A stretch of 64,000 nt of DNA. Source: Beijerinckiaceae bacterium (GTDB lineage: Bacteria; Pseudomonadota; Alphaproteobacteria; Rhizobiales; Beijerinckiaceae). Below are positions 36,932-44,662 of this stretch, piece by piece (position 1 is the first letter of the stretch; the number at the start of each line of letters is the position of its first letter). A model generated the notes under the pieces. The model did no database searches. It saw only the letters and a list, made by a program, of their open reading frames with translations, and was not told the origin of the DNA. Location: positions 778,110 to 842,109 of the forward strand of contig JALJOM010000003.1 in the NCBI GenBank assembly GCA_024304885.1, read 5' to 3'. The translations under genes and the position numbers were made by a program.

Positions 36932-37447
36932 TCACGTCCGCGAGACCACGGCTCCCCGAGCCGCGAGTCCGGCGAGCCCTGCCGAGATCAGGGCGTTCCA
37001 GCCCGCGAGCGAGAGCCCGAAAATTCGCAGGGCCGGAGCGTCGCAGCGCACGACCTGCACAGTCTCGAGCTGAGCCAGGAAGTCCTCGGCGGAGCCGGCG
37101 CGCGGCAATGCGCCTGTGCAGGCGGAAGGTCCCGGCCAGAAGCCCCATTCGACGCCGGCATGATAGGCGCCGAAGGCCGCGCTCCCGGCAAACACTATCG
37201 CGAGGAGGATAAAGGCCGCCGTCACCGGGTGCCCCGCTCCGCGCACGGCGAGCAGCGCGGTTGCTCCGGCGAGAGGTATCCCGAGGTAATAGGGCCAGCG
37301 CTGCCAGAGGCAGAGCTCGCAAGGCGCGTAGCCCAGCGCCTCGAAGGTCCAGGCGCCGCCGATCGTCGCCGCGGCGATCACGAGGATCGCGAGCGCGGAA
37401 AGAAGAGCGGCCCGGTGGATCCCCTCCATCCCGGTCCCGAACCTCAC
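36932..37447 (-). CDS. Disulfide bond formation protein DsbB family
   Basis: 171 aa inner membrane protein with four helices that re-oxidises a DsbA-type partner and passes electrons to quinone. The first periplasmic pair is CELC in YAPCELCLWQRWPYY; the second pair is the Cys in PGPSACTGALP and in VQVVRCDAP, the usual DsbB arrangement. The conserved Arg after the first pair (QRWPY) is present. Start is GTG 37447, overlapping the stop of the upstream YqaA-type gene by four bases, so the two are coupled; ATG at codon 7 is an alternative. No DsbA is in view. Confidence 0.92.
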   Translation of the reverse strand: MRFGTGMEGIHRAALLSALAILVIAAATIGGAWTFEALGYAPCELCLWQRWPYYLGIPLAGATALLAVRGAGHPVTAAFILLAIVFAGSAAFGAYHAGVEWGFWPGPSACTGALPRAGSAEDFLAQLETVQVVRCDAPALRIFGLSLAGWNALISAGLAGLAARGAVVSRT

Positions 37448-38025
37448 ACGAATTTCGCGGCGAGCCAGAACCCGAGCACCACGCCCAAGGCCAGCAGGGC
37501 GAGGAACCAGCCGAAATATTTGTCGAGGAGGTCCTTGATCGGCTCGCCGAACCGATCGAGCAGCACCGCCACCAGATAGAATCGGGCGCCGCGGGTCAGA
37601 AGGGAGAGCACGATGAAGAGGGGCAGATCATAAGCGAGCAAGCCGCTCGTGATGGTCACGATCTTGTAGGGGATCGGCGTCAGGCCCTTGAAGACGATGA
37701 CGGCCCAGCCCCACTGAGCATAGAGCAGGCGCATCTCCTCGACCTTGTCGCCGTAGCCGTAGAGCCCGATGAGCCATTTGCCGATCGTCTCGAAGAGAAG
37801 AGCGCCGATCGCATAGCCGAGCACGCCGCCGGCGACCGAGGTCAAGGTGCAGATGAGCGCATAGGTCCAAGCGCTCTTCGGACGCGCGAGCGACATCGGG
37901 ACCAGGATCGTGTCCGGCGGGACAGGGAAAAAGGAGCTTTCGGCGAAGGCTACGGCTCCGAGCGCCCAGGGCGCATGGCGGTTCTCGGCGAGGCTCAAGG
38001 TCCAGTGATAAAGTCGTCGAAACAT
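37444..38025 (-). CDS. YqaA/DedA (SNARE-associated) family membrane protein
   Basis: 193 aa membrane protein. It shows the VTT/DedA features: an N-terminal AFAESSFFPVPPDTILVPM motif (the E...F/P.P.E-like box), GGVLGYAIGALL in the middle, and GWAVIVFKGLTPIPYKIVTITSG, where conserved Pro and charged residues form the re-entrant loops. Homologues act as lipid scramblases or transporters (for example C55-phosphate recycling in other DedA groups). Start is ATG 38025. Upstream of and overlapping dsbB in one operon. Which lipid it handles is unknown. Confidence 0.9.
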   Translation of the reverse strand: MFRRLYHWTLSLAENRHAPWALGAVAFAESSFFPVPPDTILVPMSLARPKSAWTYALICTLTSVAGGVLGYAIGALLFETIGKWLIGLYGYGDKVEEMRLLYAQWGWAVIVFKGLTPIPYKIVTITSGLLAYDLPLFIVLSLLTRGARFYLVAVLLDRFGEPIKDLLDKYFGWFLALLALGVVLGFWLAAKFV

Positions 38026-38236
38026 GGTACTCGCTTGCCGGAAGAGACGCGCGACGGCATACGCTGCGGCTGGGAAAGCAGCTCGAATGACGCGCACCCC
38101 GTCTCTCGGGGCCGCCACTCGCGCCGTTGCACCCTTTCTGTGCCCGGTTTCGGTTTCGAAGTCCATAACCCGACGGCAGCGCGCGACCTGGCCGCGCAAG
38201 CCTCGATCCAGACAGAAAGTCGAGAGATCACGTGAT

Positions 38237-38968
38237 ATGCTTCGACCCTTTCCGAATCGACCCTCGCACGCAGCCGAGACCGGTGAGGCCAGGCTCCGCA
38301 CGCGCTCGTTCATCAAGGCGGTCCTCATGCTCGGCCTCTGTGCCACGATGATCCACGGCGATGCCGTCCTCGCCCGGCCGGTCGGAACCCGGCTCGATAC
38401 GCGGCAGGCCCGCGCCGAGGTCTCGAGCCTCATCGACGGCTTCCAAGCGCGGCTCCTCGCGGCGCAAACTGCGACGGCAGCGCTCGAGGCCTGGTGCGCC
38501 GAGCACAAGATGGCGCAGGTTCCGGCCATCAAGGCACGGATCGTCTCCGGGATCGACAAGCCGCTCACGAGCGAGCAGCGCGAGCGCCTGCAGATCGGCG
38601 CCGAGGAGCCGGTCAAGTACCGGCGCGTCGAGCTCGTCTGCGGCGAGCACGTCCTGTCCGAGGCCGACAATTGGTATGTGCCGGGCCGCCTGACCGCCGA
38701 CATGAACGGGATCGTCGAGACGACCGACACGCCGTTCGGCCAGGCCGTCGCGGCGCTGCGGCCGTCGCGCAAGACCTTCTCGGTCACGCATCTCTGGGAG
38801 CCGACGCAGCCTGCTCCCTCGCTCGACCCGGGGACCCAGGCTCGACCGCTCGACATTCCCTGGGGCCTGCTCGAGCATCGTGCCTTGGTCGTGACCGGCG
38901 ACGACGTGCCCTTTGCCGAGGTCCGCGAGACCTATACGCGCAACATCCTGGGCTTCGCCGCGCCCTGA
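38237..38968 (+). CDS. Secreted chorismate-lyase-like protein
   Basis: 243 aa protein with an N-terminal export signal (about residues 26-46, VLMLGLCATMIHGDAVLA). The rest resembles the UbiC/UTRA chorismate lyase fold as found in uncharacterised alphaproteobacterial proteins: VKYRRVELVCGEHVLSEADNWYVPGRL, then NGIVETTDTPFGQAV. True UbiC is cytoplasmic, so a cytosolic lyase role is unlikely; ligand binding in the periplasm fits better. ATG 38237 is chosen because it precedes the signal; it has a GAGAG site. It is divergent from the yqaA-type gene and 185 bases ahead of the metalloprotease. Function unknown, fold assignment moderate. Confidence 0.72.
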   Translation: MLRPFPNRPSHAAETGEARLRTRSFIKAVLMLGLCATMIHGDAVLARPVGTRLDTRQARAEVSSLIDGFQARLLAAQTATAALEAWCAEHKMAQVPAIKARIVSGIDKPLTSEQRERLQIGAEEPVKYRRVELVCGEHVLSEADNWYVPGRLTADMNGIVETTDTPFGQAVAALRPSRKTFSVTHLWEPTQPAPSLDPGTQARPLDIPWGLLEHRALVVTGDDVPFAEVRETYTRNILGFAAP

Positions 38969-39153
38969 CCTCGAGCAGCTTCGAGTCGCAGGTCTACAGT
39001 CTTGCGCTCCAGAGACGGCTTTCGCGCGACGACGGCGCAGCCTTGCCAGAGAGCCGAAATTCGGGGATTTTGGCATACGAACACGGGCCCAGCCGGCGAA
39101 TCTCGGCTAACGGGTGTCAGCTGGGTCTTGCTGTAGGCTGCTGGAGGCACGCC

Positions 39154-40419
39154 TTGCCGGACGTCACCCTCGAAGGGCCTGTCGGCCTTCGCTTCCGGAC
39201 AGAAAACGTCCGCAACCTGGAGCGCGATCAGGACAAGATTATCGATCTCTTGCGCTTTATTCCAGGGGAAGACGGTGGAAAGCGGGAGGCGTGGATGACA
39301 CGGCCTAACGCGGGCCCAGACAATATGTGCCCGCGCGAGCTGGCCGATGCGATTTGGGATTTCCAGTCCCTGTGGAAGTTCCGCGGCCTGTTCCAGGTAG
39401 TCGATGGCGTCGCCGATCCGGGCAGGACCACGATCGCGCACCTGAACCGCCTGGTGTCCGATTGGGAAAAAAGGAAAGGCCTTAAACCGCTCCCGTCCCC
39501 GCCACCTGCGCCATCCGCCCGCGCGCGGTTCACGGCGCTCGACCGACTCCAGGGATTTGACCCCACTCCCCTCAATCCGTCGGTCCCGGGCGAAGCGTTT
39601 CAAGCGTTGCCCGTCGGCAGCAAGACCGCGACCGTCCGTCTCGTTGGCGGAGACAGCGAGACGGCCGCCAACCTCGATGTAACCCTGTCCGGTTTCGGCT
39701 CCCGGCCCGCCACGGGCGTAGTCTTCACAGAGCTCACTGCTCGCGACAAGCCGACACGCCCGTTTCGGTTGCGGAGCGGCGCGACGACCGGCGGCGCGGT
39801 GCTGACCGCGAGCAACCCCGACGGCAGCGTCGCTGGCCGGCTACAGATAGCCGTCTTGCCGCGCAAATCCCTCTCGGTGCGCTTTTACATCCTGTCGGAC
39901 ACGTCAGGCGAATTGGGACACCGAGCGAAGGCGATTTCACGCGCTGAAATTCCAGAGTTTGTGCGCGTCGCCGACCGGATTTGGTCTCAGGCGAATATAG
40001 GCGTGACGTATGCGGGCACCCACGATTTCGTGTTCAAGGGCGACGCGGGCGACGTAGTCGATGCACACCAGGTGGTTCTACAGTTCGGCGACCAGAAACA
40101 AGCCGAGAAGACTCCGGCGGATCGACATGTGATCTTCGTCTGGGAGCTTTCCGACAAAGCCAAAAAAAAAGTGAGGGGCGAAACTCCCTTCAAGGGGCCG
40201 GTCATCTGCCTCCACCATATACTGCATCCCCCCAGCAGCATATTCGCGCACGAACTCGGCCATTCCTTGCAACTCGAACACAAGCACGCGCGCGGAGACC
40301 CGGAAAATCTCATGATCCGATCGTCGGTCAGCCCACGTTGCTCAACAGGGATCAGATTCTTTTTGTCAACCCCCCTTGAGGCAAGGATCGGTCGAAACGC
40401 AAACAGGGCTGTGCCGTGA
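39154..40419 (+). CDS. HELGH zinc metalloprotease-like protein with peptidoglycan-binding-like N-terminus
   Basis: 421 aa. N-terminal about 110 residues have the AIWDFQ...VDGVADPGRTTIAHLN pattern found in peptidoglycan-binding-like modules. A Pro-rich linker (LPSPPPAPSA) follows, then a beta-rich middle domain (about 150-250), then a metzincin-like catalytic part: FAHELGHSLQLEHKH gives HExxHxxxxxH, and a Met (ENLMI) ten residues on can be the Met-turn. The last 25 residues look like frame run-out and end close to a dispersed repeat. Start is TTG 39154, with GGAGG six bases upstream; there is no ATG nearby. No signal peptide, so export would need another route or the enzyme acts inside, as in toxins. 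Possible effector or defence protease; function unproved. Confidence 0.72.
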   Translation: MPDVTLEGPVGLRFRTENVRNLERDQDKIIDLLRFIPGEDGGKREAWMTRPNAGPDNMCPRELADAIWDFQSLWKFRGLFQVVDGVADPGRTTIAHLNRLVSDWEKRKGLKPLPSPPPAPSARARFTALDRLQGFDPTPLNPSVPGEAFQALPVGSKTATVRLVGGDSETAANLDVTLSGFGSRPATGVVFTELTARDKPTRPFRLRSGATTGGAVLTASNPDGSVAGRLQIAVLPRKSLSVRFYILSDTSGELGHRAKAISRAEIPEFVRVADRIWSQANIGVTYAGTHDFVFKGDAGDVVDAHQVVLQFGDQKQAEKTPADRHVIFVWELSDKAKKKVRGETPFKGPVICLHHILHPPSSIFAHELGHSLQLEHKHARGDPENLMIRSSVSPRCSTGIRFFLSTPLEARIGRNANRAVP

Positions 40420-40478
40420 GCGTAACGTAATGGCGACGAGGTCCTCGAAGCGAAACAGAAGGCTTCTTCAGCAGGCGA

Positions 40479-40595
40479 GATCACGATGACTTTGGATCGA
40501 ATCGATCCAAAGTCATGAAACGTGATCGATTCTAAAAGTTTAGAGCGGGATGCGAGCAGAAGACCTCTTTACACTATTCCTCATCCCGCTCTAAA
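40479..40595 (-). repeat. Dispersed intergenic repeat, A-type copy C (inverted, rearranged)
   Basis: Starts GATCACGATGACTTTGGATC and ends CATCCCGCTCTAAA. The long GACTTTGGATCGA-A-TCGATCCAAAGTC dyad is intact, but the TTTACGCA palindrome is replaced by a different segment (GCGAGCAGAAGACC). Its outer end overlaps the last five bases of the gabD-like gene, and the TAG stop of that gene is formed from the element's TTTAGAGC end. Confidence 0.85.
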
Positions 40596-42045
40596 GCCCC
40601 CCCATGCAGACATATTTGAGGTCGAGATATTCCTCGGTCCCGTAGCGCGAGCCCTCGCGGCCGATGCCGGATTGCTTCACCCCCCCGAACGGGGCCTCGA
40701 CCGCGGAGATCACCCCCTCGTTGACGCCGACGAGGCCGGCCTCGATCGCCCGCGCGACACGCCACACACGGCCGATGTCGCGCGAGAAGAAATAGGCGGC
40801 GAGCCCGTACTCGCTGGCATTGGCGAGCCGGATCGCCTCCTCTTCCGTCTCGAAGCGGACGAGCGGCGCGACGGGGCCGAAGATCTCCTCCTCGAGGAGC
40901 TGCGCCTCGGCCGGCACCTCGACGAGCACGGTCGGCTGGTAGAACGTGCCGCCCCGCGGATGGCGGGCGCCGCCGGTCAAAGCTCTCGCACCCTTGCCCA
41001 AGGCGTCGGCGACGAGCGCCTCGACCTTCGCGAGCGCCTTCTGCGAGATCAAGGGGCCCTGCTGCACCCCGGGCTCGAAGGCCGGGCCGACCCGGGACGC
41101 CGCCGCCGCCTCTGCGAGCTTGTTCGCGAAGGCGTCGTAGATGCCCGCCTGGACGAGGAAGCGATTGGCGCAGACACAGGTCTGGCCCGAGTTGCGGAAC
41201 TTCGAGCCGATCGCGCCTTTCACCGCGGCGTCGAGATCGGCGTCGTCGAAGACGATGAAAGGCGCATTGCCGCCGAGCTCGAGCGAGACCTTCTTGATGG
41301 TTTCGGCACCCTGGCGCATGATCTTGCGCCCGACCGCGGTCGAGCCTGTGAACGAGATCTTGCGCACCAGCGGATGTGTCGTGAGCACGAGCCCGACCTC
41401 CTCGGTGCGGCTCGTCGGCAGGATGTTCAGCACGCCCGCTGGAATCCCGGCCTCCTTGGCGAGCGCTCCGAGCGCGAGCGCAGAGAGCGGGGTCTCGGCG
41501 GCGGGCTTGACGACGCAGGTGCAGCCGACTGCGAGCGCCGGTGCGATCTTGCGCGCGACCATGGCGCTCGGGAAGTTCCACGGCGTGATCGCCGCGGTGA
41601 CCCCGACCGGCTCCTTGAGCACGAGGACCTCGCGGCCGGCAACGGGCGCCGGAACCACGTCGCCATAGATGCGGCGGGCCTCCTCGGCGAACCATTCGAT
41701 ATAGGACGCGCCATAGGCGATCTCGGCCCGGGCCTCGGCGCGGGGCTTGCCTTGCTCGCGGGCGAGGAGATCGCCGAGCTCGTCCTGGTGGCGCATGACG
41801 AGCTCGCACCATTTGCGCAGCAGGCGCGTGCGGTCGCGCGCCGTGAGCGCCCGCCAAGCCGGGAAAGCCGCGTGCGCGGCGTGGATCGCGACCTCGGCGT
41901 CCGCGGCCGTGCAATCGGCGACTCGCGCGACGAGGGTCCCATCGGCGGGGTTCGTCACCTCGAAGCTGCGCCCGTCCGATGCCTCGACGAAATGTCCGTC
42001 GATCAACGCCTGGTGGCGGGCGAGCTTCGAGTCGCGTGCATTCAT
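40591..42045 (-). CDS. NAD(P)-dependent succinate-semialdehyde dehydrogenase (GabD-like)
   Basis: 484 aa aldehyde dehydrogenase. The catalytic set is complete: Asn in ITPWNFPSAM, Glu in SLELGGNAPF, Cys in NSGQTCVCANRF, and the closing Glu-Phe in EEEIFGPVAP. FTGSTAVGRKI marks the cofactor site. GabD-type features include the KFRNSGQTCVCANR run, where the second Cys can form the redox switch of SSADH. It would oxidise succinate semialdehyde to succinate, linking GABA breakdown to the TCA cycle. No gabT is adjacent. Start is ATG 42045 with AAGGTGA upstream. The stop codon lies in a dispersed repeat. Confidence 0.9.
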   Translation of the reverse strand: MNARDSKLARHQALIDGHFVEASDGRSFEVTNPADGTLVARVADCTAADAEVAIHAAHAAFPAWRALTARDRTRLLRKWCELVMRHQDELGDLLAREQGKPRAEARAEIAYGASYIEWFAEEARRIYGDVVPAPVAGREVLVLKEPVGVTAAITPWNFPSAMVARKIAPALAVGCTCVVKPAAETPLSALALGALAKEAGIPAGVLNILPTSRTEEVGLVLTTHPLVRKISFTGSTAVGRKIMRQGAETIKKVSLELGGNAPFIVFDDADLDAAVKGAIGSKFRNSGQTCVCANRFLVQAGIYDAFANKLAEAAAASRVGPAFEPGVQQGPLISQKALAKVEALVADALGKGARALTGGARHPRGGTFYQPTVLVEVPAEAQLLEEEIFGPVAPLVRFETEEEAIRLANASEYGLAAYFFSRDIGRVWRVARAIEAGLVGVNEGVISAVEAPFGGVKQSGIGREGSRYGTEEYLDLKYVCMGGL

Positions 42046-42171
42046 CGCTTCACCTTCCTGGCCGGTCCTGTCCCGAGCGGACCCTCGGGGCGGAGCCTGC
42101 GCGTTCGACAAACGAAAACAGCACCGCGGCGCCTATGCGCCGCGGCGAAACTCGGATCTAGCTGCCTCGGG

Positions 42172-42963
42172 TCACGCGGGGTCGGAGTGCCCGGACGGGC
42201 GGACCGCCGCCATCATGTAGTTGATGTCCATGTCGTGGGACAGATGCCACTTGCCGCCGATCGGGTCGTAGGCGACCCCCGCCTCGCCGGCCGGCTCGAG
42301 ATGTCCAGCCCGAAGCGCGGCGGCGAGCTCGTCGGGCGTCACGAACCGGTTCCAGTCGTGCGTCCCCCGCGGCACCCAGCCGAGCACATATTCGGCGCCG
42401 ACGATCGCGAAGGCATAGCTCTTCAGGGTGCGGTTCAAGGTCGCGGCGAACAGCATGCCGCCGGGGCGCACCAGCGAGGCCGCATGGCGCAGGAAGCCGC
42501 GCAGGTCGCGCACATGCTCGATCACCTCCATGGCGACGACGACATCGAAGCGAACGGCCTCCTCGGCCAGAGCCTCGACGCTGATCGAGCGATAGTCGAT
42601 CGAAAGGTGCGAGCGCGCGGCATGGCTCCGGGCGACCTCGATATTCTGCTTCGCCGGATCGATCGCGGTGACGGCGGCACCGAGCCGCGCGAGCGATTCG
42701 GCCAGGATTCCGCCGCCGCAGCCGATGTCGAGGATCGCGAGGCCTGCCAGCGGCGACTCCGCCTTTCGGTTGCGGGGCGCGCCGTCAGCCGTGAAATGGC
42801 GGCAGATTTCATCGCGGATATAGGCGACCCGCACCGGGTCGAGCTTGTGCAGGGCGCGCATCGGCCCGTCGGGCGCCCACCATTCCGCGGCGAGCCGGTC
42901 GAATCGCGCGACATCCGCCGGATCGACCGTGCCGTCGCGCCGGAGCTTTTCCTGGAGTGCCAT
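42172..42963 (-). CDS. ubiG: Ubiquinone biosynthesis O-methyltransferase UbiG
   Basis: 263 aa SAM-dependent methyltransferase for both O-methylation steps of ubiquinone synthesis. It has the DVARFDRLAAEWWAPDGPMRALHKLDPVRVAYI family N-terminus, SAM motif I ILDIGCGGGILAESLA, the EVIEHVRD motif and the membrane-contact helix around TLKSYAFAIVGAEYVLGWVPRGTHDW. Length normal. Divergent from lysC across 156 bases, an arrangement well conserved in rhizobia. Start ATG 42963. Confidence 0.96.
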   Translation of the reverse strand: MALQEKLRRDGTVDPADVARFDRLAAEWWAPDGPMRALHKLDPVRVAYIRDEICRHFTADGAPRNRKAESPLAGLAILDIGCGGGILAESLARLGAAVTAIDPAKQNIEVARSHAARSHLSIDYRSISVEALAEEAVRFDVVVAMEVIEHVRDLRGFLRHAASLVRPGGMLFAATLNRTLKSYAFAIVGAEYVLGWVPRGTHDWNRFVTPDELAAALRAGHLEPAGEAGVAYDPIGGKWHLSHDMDINYMMAAVRPSGHSDPA

Positions 42964-43119
42964 GACCTGACCTTCTCTCGACGGAAGCGCGGCACGGTGC
43001 CGACGCGCTCCGCCGCCGCGAGCGAGCGCGATTGACTCGCCGCACCGAGCCCCGCATGTATAGCCGCCACGCCGCGACCCCTGCCGCGCGCCGCACCGAC
43101 AGGAGCCCTTCTCGACCCG

Positions 43120-44358
43120 ATGTCCCGTCTCGTGATGAAATTCGGCGGCACCTCGGTCGCGAATATAGAGCGCATTCGGAACGTGGCAAGGCATGTGGAG
43201 CGCGAGCGCGCCGCGGGCCACGATATCGCGGTCGTCGTCTCGGCCATGGCCGGCAAGACCAACGAGCTCGTCGGCTGGTGCAAGGAAGCCTCGGAGCTCT
43301 TCGACCAGCGCGAGTATGATGCGGTCGTCGCCTCCGGTGAGCAGGTCACCTCGGGTCTTCTCGCCCTCGTGCTGCAGCAGCGCGGGGTCGCGGCGCGCTC
43401 CTGGCAGGGCTGGCAGATCCCGATCCTGACCTCGGGGACTCACGGTTCGGCGCGAATCGAGTCGATCGACGGCAGCGCGATCCTCGAGGGGTTCGAGGCC
43501 CGCAAGGAGGTTGCCGTGATCGCGGGCTTCCAGGGGCTGCATCAGAAGACCCGGCGCATCGCGACGCTCGGCCGCGGCGGATCCGATACGAGCGCCGTCG
43601 CGCTCGCCGCGGCCCTCGGTGCGGAACGCTGCGACATCTACACCGATGTCGACGGCGTCTATACGACCGATCCGCGCGTGGTGCCCAAGGCGCGGCGGCT
43701 CGATCGGATCGCGTTCGAGGAAATGCTCGAAATGGCGTCGCTCGGCGCCAAGGTGCTCCAGGTGCGCTCGGTCGAGCTCGCCATGGTGCACAAGGTAAAG
43801 ACCTTCGTCCGGTCCTCCTTCGACGATCCCGCCGATCCGAGGCCCGGCACCTTGATCTGCGGCGAGGAGGATATCTTGGAACAGCCGGTCGTCACGGGAA
43901 TTGCCTTCTCGAAGGACGAGGCCCTGATCACCTTGCGCCGCGTCGCCGACCGGCCCGGCATGGCCGCGGCCATCTTCATGCCGCTCGCCGAGGCCGATAT
44001 CAATGTCGACATGATCATCCAGGTCGCCTCCGAGGACGCCGTCGCCACGGACATCACCTTCACGGTTCCGGCCGCGGAGCTCGAGCGTGCCGAAAAGATT
44101 TTACATAAGGCGCAGCCTCACATAGGCTTCGCCAGCTTGAACGGCGCGAGCGACGTGGTCAAGATCTCGGCGATCGGGATCGGCATGCGCAGCCACGCTG
44201 GGGTCGCGGCGCGCGCGTTCAAGGCACTTGCCGAGAAGGGAATCAATATTCGTGCGATCACGACATCGGAGATCAAGTTCTCGGTGCTCATCGAGGCGGC
44301 CTATACAGAATTGGCGGTCAGGACCCTCCATGCGCTCTATGGTCTCGACAAAGCTTGA
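43120..44358 (+). CDS. lysC: Aspartate kinase
   Basis: 412 aa, first enzyme of the lysine/threonine/methionine pathway; it phosphorylates L-aspartate. The N-terminal kinase has KFGGTSVANIERI, the GRGGSDTSAVALAAAL motif and YTDVDGVYTTDPRVV. Two ACT domains fill residues 265-412, where lysine or threonine would bind for feedback control. Size fits the monofunctional alpha/beta-less type of alphaproteobacteria. Start ATG 43120. ptsP follows after 304 bases in which I see no gene. Confidence 0.96.
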   Translation: MSRLVMKFGGTSVANIERIRNVARHVERERAAGHDIAVVVSAMAGKTNELVGWCKEASELFDQREYDAVVASGEQVTSGLLALVLQQRGVAARSWQGWQIPILTSGTHGSARIESIDGSAILEGFEARKEVAVIAGFQGLHQKTRRIATLGRGGSDTSAVALAAALGAERCDIYTDVDGVYTTDPRVVPKARRLDRIAFEEMLEMASLGAKVLQVRSVELAMVHKVKTFVRSSFDDPADPRPGTLICGEEDILEQPVVTGIAFSKDEALITLRRVADRPGMAAAIFMPLAEADINVDMIIQVASEDAVATDITFTVPAAELERAEKILHKAQPHIGFASLNGASDVVKISAIGIGMRSHAGVAARAFKALAEKGINIRAITTSEIKFSVLIEAAYTELAVRTLHALYGLDKA

Positions 44359-44662
44359 ACGCCCGGGCGCGCCGCGAATTAAAGGCCACGACGCCGCGTT
44401 TCCCTTGCGGTCCGGAGTTTGCACCGGCTAGAACAGGGATGCGGCGAACCATTATCGTGGAGAGGGCCGAGCGCGACCAGGGCCGCTGGCCGGTCGCGAC
44501 GCCGTCTCGGACATCAGCCGGAGCCGCCGATCCGGCACGGAATCGTTTCAATTCGAATGATCGCGGGCCTCCGGCCGAACGGAAGGAGGCTCGACTTTCC
44601 CTTGGACAGCCGGCTTGCCGATCAAGGACCACGAGACCTACGGGCCTAAGCAGGAACCCGCG

